This document shows, in pieces, positions 7,562 to 12,826 of a stretch of DNA of 14,482 nucleotides. The notes beneath the pieces are model-generated. The model searched no databases and was not told the DNA's origin. It saw nothing but the letters and a program-made list of their open reading frames with translations. The stretch is from Chlamydiota bacterium (GTDB lineage Bacteria; Chlamydiota; Chlamydiia; Chlamydiales; VGMA01), in the NCBI GenBank assembly GCA_016866575.1, contig VGMA01000026.1, positions 1 to 14,482 on the forward strand, read 5' to 3'. The stretch's first letter is position 1. Every line of letters starts with the position of its first letter. The position numbers were made by a program, and so were the translations under genes.

Positions 7562-7723
7562 CTATTTTTTCTTATTCAAATTTTGTGCTGATTTTGTATG
7601 TTGCTCTGATCTATTTGATTGAGCATTCTGGTTGCGTTGATGTTCTTGATGGTATTGAGCTGGTTTTGCTGCAGATGTTTGATGTTGTTGGTTTTGTTGT
7701 GCTGGCTTATTTTCTTTTTTCAT
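7562..7723 (-). CDS. Small Gln/Asn-rich basic protein (53 aa), function unknown
   Basis: A short gene not recognised as any known family. The product begins MKKENKPAQQNQQHQ and ends NLNKKK. It has about 12 Gln, 7 Asn, 8 Lys and 4 His among 53 residues, almost no hydrophobic residues, no Cys or Trp and no membrane segment, so it is probably unstructured and basic. Support for reality: an ATG with a GGA ribosome-binding motif 8-10 nt upstream, an in-frame TAG, and a strong terminator 15 bp downstream on the same strand. It lies in the gap between the convergent RRM gene and the Inc-like operon. An upstream six-codon frame (MKMDDL) ends in a TGA that overlaps its ATG. It could be an RNA-binding, storage or nucleoid-associated peptide, but nothing in the sequence decides this. 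Confidence 0.65.
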   Translation of the reverse strand: MKKENKPAQQNQQHQTSAAKPAQYHQEHQRNQNAQSNRSEQHTKSAQNLNKKK

Positions 7724-7995
7724 AGATCATCCATTTTCATCGTTATTTCCAGCAGCTGCAACTAGACGGCGCCTAATGAGAGCTGCTATTAAATTTAATC
7801 TTGAATTTGATCCTTTTTTTTTCAACACCTTTCCCTAATTTTTCATAAAATATTGATTATAAATTTTATAAATTTTATAAAAGCTAGAAATTTATAAAAA
7901 ATCTTTATGCTGATATTGTATGTTTGTTATTTTTAAAATCTTAGGATTTATTATTATATAACGTGTTGAATGTAAGTTGTAAAAAGAATAGAAAA
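7724..7995. other. AT-rich intergenic region with promoter-like and palindromic sequence
   Basis: No gene is seen on either strand here. The part from 7850 to 7970 is extremely AT-rich and contains TATAAATTT twice in tandem (7858-7875) followed by TATAAAA, then an inverted AAATTTATAAA near 7888. Closer to the small gene, AGCAGCT (7751-7757) and AGCTGCT (7781-7787) form a 7-bp inverted repeat with GGCGCC between them, which would lie in the leader of the minus-strand small gene. The region must hold that gene's promoter, but no -35/-10 pair is convincing. Confidence 0.5.
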
Positions 7996-8023
7996 AAGCC
8001 ACTGCCCAGATTTGCAGTGGCTT
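7996..8023 (-). terminator. Rho-independent terminator of the Inc-like operon
   Basis: AAGCCACTGC (7996-8005) and GCAGTGGCTT (8014-8023) form a perfect 10-bp stem with an 8-nt loop, beginning 7 bp after the TAA of the 8031 gene. On the minus strand the stem runs into TTTTC, together with its own final TT making a six-T tract. This is a canonical intrinsic terminator. Confidence 0.9.
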
Positions 8024-8030
8024 AGCTTTA

Positions 8031-8909
8031 TTATTTTACTGATCTTAGGTAAGTTTGAACGTTCTTAGAGATTCCCGGATAAAGAGTCTTTATGTTGTCG
8101 CGAATTCTATGCAAAAGATCGGCGGTTGAAACGGTAGATGGGAGAAAATCTTTTTCAAGAGAAGCATAGCTACAGAAATTCTCCATTGATTCTTTCCACT
8201 TAGCTTCACCCATTTTTGTTCTTTTTTGATCTATCCCGTCGATGAATTTTTGTTTCAAGTTATTGAACACCACTGTCCTACCTTTCATTAATGTCAAAAA
8301 ATTATCCCGATTTGCATCAGTGGATAGGGCCAGGGCTAACATGGTTAAAGGAGGAACATTAGAGTCTAAACGGCTTTGTATAGAGGTATTAGTTTTATCT
8401 TTTTGCTGTAAACTCATAAGATCGCCTATGCCTCCTTGTGCAAGCGCGTGCATTAGCTTTGTAGTATCGCTATAGGCTTGTCTAGGATTGGCTATATTCA
8501 GTAACTCAATCAGTTCAATACTTTCAACTGACTCTGTCTTTATTTCCATAACCTCTGGGTCTGTACCTGCATCTTTGATGCGATTTTCAGGTAAGAGAAT
8601 CGCTCTTTGCTCATTTGGCTGATTTATCTCTTCTATACTTGTTGCAGCAGATGGGGGATTGGATTCAAAATCAAATATTTCATCTAATTGGGGTGTTTTT
8701 TGTTTACTTGGGGATACGGCATCAACTAGCCAGCAAGCGGTAAAAACAACAATAGGATAAAGAGGGAAAATAATGCTCAAAATGTAGTTAGCTATCACCG
8801 TGATTTTATCGATAAGAGGCGTATCTTTAGTAAACGTGTATGCACCCTCTGCAAAGGCTTCAAAATGGGTTTTTGGCACGTTATTTGAAGCTGAAATTGC
8901 TAATGACAT
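8031..8909 (-). CDS. Inc-like membrane protein, paralogue B of tandem pair, function unknown
   Basis: A 292-residue protein without a recognised family, clearly paralogous to its upstream neighbour. The N-terminus (1-35) is soluble and has no cleavable signal. A hydrophobic block follows at residues 36-64, with PLYP (49-52) in the middle, which could be one helix or a tight helical hairpin like the bilobed domain of chlamydial inclusion-membrane proteins. The N-terminal motif is HFEAFAEGAYTF, then DKITVIANYILSIIFPLYP. The rest (65-292) is soluble: an acidic, low-complexity linker (about 70-135), then a helical domain containing PPLTMLALALS (186-196) and AKWKESMENF. A good AGGA ribosome-binding site lies 8 nt before the ATG. 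The gene starts 25 bp after its paralogue and is followed by a strong terminator, so it is the last gene of a two-gene operon. Secretion by type III is a guess from the Inc-like layout. Confidence 0.75.
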   Translation of the reverse strand: MSLAISASNNVPKTHFEAFAEGAYTFTKDTPLIDKITVIANYILSIIFPLYPIVVFTACWLVDAVSPSKQKTPQLDEIFDFESNPPSAATSIEEINQPNEQRAILLPENRIKDAGTDPEVMEIKTESVESIELIELLNIANPRQAYSDTTKLMHALAQGGIGDLMSLQQKDKTNTSIQSRLDSNVPPLTMLALALSTDANRDNFLTLMKGRTVVFNNLKQKFIDGIDQKRTKMGEAKWKESMENFCSYASLEKDFLPSTVSTADLLHRIRDNIKTLYPGISKNVQTYLRSVK

Positions 8910-8934
8910 AAGGCATATCCTATTTGTTAAACTT

Positions 8935-9831
8935 CTATTTTAAAATATTTTCTCTGAGAACGTCGGCATTTTCTACAATTTTGCACATCAATTCCTCCGT
9001 CTCTTGTTTATCATCAAGTAGACCATTTGGTGCTTTTGAAAAGGCAATAAAGGCTTGAACTTCTTTTTCCCACTCATCTTTATTCATGTTTCTTCTACCA
9101 GTATCTAGGTCAGAAATCAGTTTTGCATGAATAGATGGATATCCTGAAAATGTGGAAAATGCAAATGGAGCTTGTCTTGCCTTAATTTCTTTCAGCAGCT
9201 TTGGCCCTTCAGGATTGAGTAGCGCTATAGCAAGTATTGTCATAGGCGTTAAATATGAGATCCGATCGCTAACAGAATCTTCAAGTTGTATAGTATTTCC
9301 TAAGCGATCTTTTAAAACTGTGGGTAATAATAGCTGACGCATTTCAAATAAGCTACCTTTAGCTAGAATAGGCAGCAAAATGCCATTTACATCATCTAAA
9401 TCTTGCAGCTTAACTTTAGCAAAAAGATCTATTTCATTAGCAGAATTTACCGCCGGTTCTTCTTCTGTTAGCAGCGTTTCTTCGTTTTCTTTAATGGGAT
9501 GGGAATCACTGATGGTGAATGTGGCTGTTTTTTCTTCTATAGAATTGTGATTAATAGGTCTAAAGCGCTCTAGTAAGAGCCTCGAAGTTTGATCATCAGA
9601 TATTTCTTTAATAACAATAGCTTCTACCTTGAAGAGGCAGTCATATAAATCATGAATAAAAAAAGCAAGAATAGCTCCTGCTGGATATAGAGGGATAAGA
9701 ATGCTAAAAAAATAATTTGCTACAACAAGTACTTTTTCTGATGTAGGGGAATTTTGTGAATAATGGTATGCCCCATCTAAAAAAGCCTGAAGATGAGATT
9801 TATTTTGTGGAGAAAACGCACCAATAGACAT
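8935..9831 (-). CDS. Inc-like membrane protein, paralogue A of tandem pair, function unknown
   Basis: A 298-residue protein when started at the ATG of 9831, the start that aligns with its paralogue (MSIGAFSPQ against MSLAISASN). Longer starts back to a TTG at 9879 are excluded by the promoter, whose -10 box lies inside that extension; ATGs at 9855 and 9840 remain possible. The layout matches the neighbour: SHLQAFLDGAYHY, then EKVLVVANYFFSILIPLYP, a hydrophobic block at about 34-60 with PLYP at 47-50, an acidic linker (about 70-135), and a helical C-terminal domain with TPMTILAIALLNPEG (195-209) and DEWEKEVQAF. No signal peptide is seen. Similarity runs the full length but is moderate, so the duplication is old. 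It is the first gene of the pair. No function is known to me; inclusion-membrane location is an inference. Confidence 0.75.
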   Translation of the reverse strand: MSIGAFSPQNKSHLQAFLDGAYHYSQNSPTSEKVLVVANYFFSILIPLYPAGAILAFFIHDLYDCLFKVEAIVIKEISDDQTSRLLLERFRPINHNSIEEKTATFTISDSHPIKENEETLLTEEEPAVNSANEIDLFAKVKLQDLDDVNGILLPILAKGSLFEMRQLLLPTVLKDRLGNTIQLEDSVSDRISYLTPMTILAIALLNPEGPKLLKEIKARQAPFAFSTFSGYPSIHAKLISDLDTGRRNMNKDEWEKEVQAFIAFSKAPNGLLDDKQETEELMCKIVENADVLRENILK

Positions 9832-9867
9832 TATTAACATCTCGCTATTTTTCATCAATCGCAAGAT

Positions 9868-9896
9868 ATTATAACGCAAATAATAATGTAAGTCAA
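9868..9896 (-). promoter_or_regulatory. Sigma-70-type (chlamydial sigma-66) promoter of the Inc-like operon
   Basis: On the minus strand, TTGACT (9891-9896) is separated by exactly 17 bp from a perfect TATAAT (9868-9873). The sequence just upstream (9898-9924) is almost pure A+T, as in an UP element. Transcription would start near 9861, leaving a short leader of about 30 nt before the ATG at 9831. This is the best promoter in the window and it settles the start of the 9831 gene. Confidence 0.8.
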
Positions 9897-9934
9897 AATA
9901 ATATAATTTTAGTTATTTTATATTGTTAAGACGT

Positions 9935-10642
9935 TCAATTAAAGTTAAAGATATTTTTTATTGTTTCAAATGTGTTATTGACAGCATTGCTCGATGCATC
10001 TATGGGCAAACTCAGTGCTGAAGGAATAGCATTTTTCCAAAATACTGCTTGAACAAGATGATTCAAAATTGCCTGAGAGATACTAGCAGTAAGATCTCCA
10101 TTGGCGGTTTGTAAATTTTTAAATTGAAGCGTTTTTAATGGGGGGAGGGTAGAAGGTTGTTTTTGCGCGGGGGTTAAAAGTTTAAAATTGAGATTATTTA
10201 ATAACAAAAGATCGATATTCGCATTTCTTCTACTTGTTTGATCTGCAGAAGAGCTCTTTAGATTGGCTAAAATTGTGCTCCAATTGCCGTTTGAGTAATC
10301 GCTGCTGTAGAATTCGATATTCATATCTATTGTGTCTATAACAACTTTTTTTAAAAAAATTGTTTTTTTCAAATAATTTGTGGCAGGAGCTGAGACTTGA
10401 ATAGAGCCTATTTTTAGTGAATAGGGGATTTTGGCGTTATTGGGACTGCCAACTAAGATATCAGAAATGGTTAGCAAGGAATTTTTGTAAGTTATTTTTT
10501 TTACTGATACAGGTACACCAAGTTCCTTTGTTAAGGTTGTAGAAAGTAGGAATTCAGCATTATAGACGGCAATACTAAAGCTAGTTAAAAGGATAAGAAC
10601 CAAGAAAGATAAAATGAAAAGAAGGCGTCTCATACCTTCCAT
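9935..10642 (-). CDS. Small AsmA-like membrane-anchored protein, function unknown
   Basis: A 235-residue protein with an N-terminal membrane anchor (about residues 4-27, rich in Leu, Ile and Phe) and a periplasmic remainder. Residues 40-115 follow the pattern of the N-terminal region of AsmA/TamB-like proteins: ELGVPVSVKKITYKNSLL, then ISDILVGSP, then SLKIGSIQVSAP, then FLKKVVIDTIDMNIEF. In that family these strands build a lipid-conducting beta-groove, but full AsmA proteins are much longer, so this is a short relative or only the first module. The end of the protein is Asn-rich (NNTFETIKNIFNFN). Two starts are possible, 10642 and 10633; neither has a good ribosome-binding site. The start lies 11-12 bp after the hairpin behind groEL, so expression may depend on read-through from groESL. 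The family call is tentative. Confidence 0.6.
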   Translation of the reverse strand: MEGMRRLLFILSFLVLILLTSFSIAVYNAEFLLSTTLTKELGVPVSVKKITYKNSLLTISDILVGSPNNAKIPYSLKIGSIQVSAPATNYLKKTIFLKKVVIDTIDMNIEFYSSDYSNGNWSTILANLKSSSADQTSRRNANIDLLLLNNLNFKLLTPAQKQPSTLPPLKTLQFKNLQTANGDLTASISQAILNHLVQAVFWKNAIPSALSLPIDASSNAVNNTFETIKNIFNFN

Positions 10643-10653
10643 ATAAAAGAGAG

Positions 10654-10679
10654 GGGTGTTTTCTGCAAGGAAAACACCC
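10654..10679 (-). terminator. Hairpin after groEL
   Basis: GGGTGTTTTC (10654-10663) and GAAAACACCC (10670-10679) form a perfect 10-bp stem with a 6-nt loop, 7 bp after the groEL stop. On the minus strand it is followed by CTCTCTTTTATATG, an interrupted T-tract that includes the next gene's start codon. It is probably the groESL terminator, likely leaky. Confidence 0.75.
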
Positions 10680-10686
10680 GATTATT

Positions 10687-12312
10687 TTAGTACATGTCTG
10701 CTGGCATTGCAGGTTCTGCCTTTTTATCAGACGGAAGCTCAGTGATTGTAGCTTCTGTTGTTAAAAGAAGACCAGCAATTGAAGCTGCATTTTCTAAAGC
10801 TGAACGTACAACTTTTGTAGGATCGATAACGCCTACTTCAACAAGGTTCTCGTAGGTATCTGTGAGAGCGTTGTAGCCGTGTGTATATGCATGGCTTAAA
10901 ACTTCACGGATCACTACAGAGGCTTCTTTACCGGCGTTCATAACGATCTGGCGCATTGGAGCTGAAAGAGCATCGCGAACGATTGTCATACCAGCTTTTA
11001 GATCAGAATCTTCTGTTTTAGAAATTAGGTGTTCTACATCGCTGATACAGCGTAGTAGGGCAACGCCACCTCCGGGAACGATTCCTTCTTCAACAGCAGC
11101 TTTTGTAGCATGAACTGCGTCATCAACACGATCCTTGATTTCTTTAAGTTCAGTTTCTGTAGCAGCTCCGACTCTAATGACTGCAACACCACCTGTCAAC
11201 TTAGCAAGGCGTTCTTGAAGTTTTTCTTTGTCGTAATCTGAGGTAGATTCTTTGATTTGACGACGGATTTGCTCAGCTCTTTGAGAAATGGTTTCTTTTT
11301 TTCCTGAGCCGTCGATAATCATGGTTTCATCTTTTCTAACGACAACTTTTTTAGCGTGTCCTAGCTGCTCTAGGCCTGCTTTTTCAAGCTTCATTCCGAG
11401 CTCTTCGCTGATAACTTCTGCGCCTACAAGGATTGCGATATCTTGTAAGATTTCTTTGCGGCGATCTCCAAAAGCTGGAGCTTTCACGCACGCTACTTTT
11501 AGATTTGCGCGAAGTCTATTTACGATAAGCGTAGCAAGAGCTTCTCCTTCAACATCTTCTGCGATTACTACAAGCGGTTTGCCTGTTTCTACAGCAGCTT
11601 GTAAAATCGGAAGGAATTCCTTCATGGAAGAGATTTTTTTGTCGTAAAGAAGGATTTGTGCATCTTCAAATTCTGTTTGCTGTTTGTCTGCATCAGTAAC
11701 AAAGTATTGAGAAATGTAGCCACGATCAAAGGTCATACCCATGACGCACTCCATTTCGTTTTGCATAGTTTTCCCTTCTTCAACCGTGATAACGCCCTCT
11801 TTTCCTACTTTATCCATTGCCTTAGCAATGAGCTCTCCAATAGCAGGGTCGTTATTAGCAGAAATTGTTCCAACTTGAGCGATTTCTTTGTTGCTGCTTA
11901 CTTTCTTGCTGTTTTTTTTGAGGCTTTCTACTGCAGTTACAACAGCTTTATCAATACCTCTTTTGAGCTGAACAGGGTTTGCTCCAGATACAACTAAGCG
12001 TTGTCCGCTAACGTAAATTGCTTGGGCAAGCACTGTAGCTGTTGTGGTTCCATCTCCAGCAACATCATTAGTTTTGCTTGCTACTTCTTTTACAAGCTGA
12101 GCTCCCATGTTCTCTACAGGATCTTTAAGCTCGATTTCTTTAGCAACGCTAACGCCGTCTTTAGTAATTAATGGGCTGCCAAACGATTTGTCGAGAATAA
12201 CATTTCGTCCTTTAGGACCGAGAGTGACTTTCACTGCATCGGCGAGGGTGTTAACACCTTTAAGAATCTTTGCGCGTGCTTCGTCGCTTGTGGTGACAGT
12301 TTTTTTTGCCAT
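10687..12312 (-). CDS. groEL: Chaperonin GroEL (60 kDa, Cpn60)
   Basis: GroEL forms the double-ring cytoplasmic chamber that folds proteins with GroES and ATP. The 541-residue product is full length. ATPase residues are intact: D52 in TKDGVSVAKE, the GDGTTTATV loop with D87, and D398 in RVDDAVHATKAAVEEG. The family signature AAVEEGIVPGGG lies at 405-416. The C-terminus ends EPAMPADMY in place of the GGM repeats of E. coli; from memory chlamydial GroEL1 also ends with a short Met-Pro-rich tail and Tyr. Pairing with groES marks this as the housekeeping copy (chlamydiae often carry further, diverged groEL genes elsewhere). An AGGAG ribosome-binding site precedes the ATG, and the gene starts 21 bp after groES, as one operon. 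Control is probably through HrcA at the upstream CIRCE-like palindrome. Confidence 0.98.
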   Translation of the reverse strand: MAKKTVTTSDEARAKILKGVNTLADAVKVTLGPKGRNVILDKSFGSPLITKDGVSVAKEIELKDPVENMGAQLVKEVASKTNDVAGDGTTTATVLAQAIYVSGQRLVVSGANPVQLKRGIDKAVVTAVESLKKNSKKVSSNKEIAQVGTISANNDPAIGELIAKAMDKVGKEGVITVEEGKTMQNEMECVMGMTFDRGYISQYFVTDADKQQTEFEDAQILLYDKKISSMKEFLPILQAAVETGKPLVVIAEDVEGEALATLIVNRLRANLKVACVKAPAFGDRRKEILQDIAILVGAEVISEELGMKLEKAGLEQLGHAKKVVVRKDETMIIDGSGKKETISQRAEQIRRQIKESTSDYDKEKLQERLAKLTGGVAVIRVGAATETELKEIKDRVDDAVHATKAAVEEGIVPGGGVALLRCISDVEHLISKTEDSDLKAGMTIVRDALSAPMRQIVMNAGKEASVVIREVLSHAYTHGYNALTDTYENLVEVGVIDPTKVVRSALENAASIAGLLLTTEATITELPSDKKAEPAMPADMY

Positions 12313-12333
12313 AACGTTATTTCTCCTATATTT

Positions 12334-12642
12334 TTATTCTACAATAGCAAGGATGTCGGTTTCTTTTAGGATGATGTAATCTTCACCATCTAAAGAGATC
12401 TCAGTTCCTGCATATTTATCAGCGATCACAACTTGTCCTACTTTTACAGTCATAGGAATCACAGTTGATGTTTTTGCATCTTTAGCCCCAGGGCCAACAG
12501 CAATTACTTCCATCTTGATACTCTTATCTTTTGCAGTATCAGGAATGATAATGCCGCCAGCGGTTCTTTCCTGGGCTTCAATTCTTTTTGCTAGAACACG
12601 GTCAGCGAGAGGAACAAGTTTCGTTTTTGTTTTTGTTGTCAT
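12334..12642 (-). CDS. groES: Co-chaperonin GroES (10 kDa, Cpn10)
   Basis: GroES is the heptameric lid of the GroEL chamber. The product is 102 residues, the normal size with a short Lys/Thr-rich N-terminal extension (MTTKTKTKLVPLADRVLAKR). The mobile loop that contacts GroEL is at about residues 22-38, with the hydrophobic contact segment GGIIIPD. The VGPG turn, the KVGQVVIADKYAGTEI segment and the final YIILKETDILAIVE are typical. A strong AGGAG ribosome-binding site lies 8 nt upstream of the ATG. It is the first gene of the groESL operon; the divergent pepF begins 184 bp away. Confidence 0.98.
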   Translation of the reverse strand: MTTKTKTKLVPLADRVLAKRIEAQERTAGGIIIPDTAKDKSIKMEVIAVGPGAKDAKTSTVIPMTVKVGQVVIADKYAGTEISLDGEDYIILKETDILAIVE

Positions 12643-12686
12643 AGCTGTCTCCTTTTTTTGAGTATGAGATAAATGTTTTTACTGTT

Positions 12687-12716
12687 ACGATACACAAAAC
12701 TGTTTTTTTTTGGCAA
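12687..12716 (-). promoter_or_regulatory. Candidate groESL promoter
   Basis: On the minus strand, TTGCCA (12711-12716) is followed after 18 bp by TATCGT (12687-12692). The spacer opens with a run of A residues. The -10 box matches the consensus poorly, so this is only the best candidate; another reading uses TTGTGT with ATTTAT further downstream. It sits between the CIRCE-like palindrome and the groES start. Confidence 0.35.
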
Positions 12717-12720
12717 TAAA

Positions 12721-12751
12721 AATTAGCAAACAAGAGATCTGTTTGCTAATT
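12721..12751. promoter_or_regulatory. CIRCE-like operator (putative HrcA binding site)
   Basis: AATTAGCAAAC (12721-12731) and GTTTGCTAATT (12741-12751) are perfect 11-bp inverted repeats separated by exactly 9 bp. The core TTAGCAAAC-N9-GTTTGCTAA has the geometry of the CIRCE operator (TTAGCACTC-N9-GAGTGCTAA) and matches it at 14 of 18 positions, with symmetric changes in both arms. HrcA/CIRCE control of groE is established in Chlamydia and Bacillus. The site is 79 bp upstream of groES and 76 bp upstream of pepF. A terminator reading is unlikely because no minus-strand gene lies upstream. Confidence 0.75.
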
Positions 12752-12826
12752 CCTTTCTTTAATCGAAGGATGCTCATGCGTAACACATGGATTTGTTTGG
12801 CTATTATATTCAATCAAGGAGTTCTT

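Noticed and set aside
9900..9924. AT-only inverted repeat AATATAA/TTATATT after the AsmA-like gene, as its terminator.
   Set aside because: A 7-bp stem without G or C with an 11-nt loop is too weak. It is better explained as the AT-rich upstream element of the Inc-like operon promoter.
11288..11997. Long open frames on the plus strand opposite groEL.
   Set aside because: They are antisense shadows of a clearly real groEL gene, have no ribosome-binding sites or recognisable domains, and reflect codon bias on the other strand.
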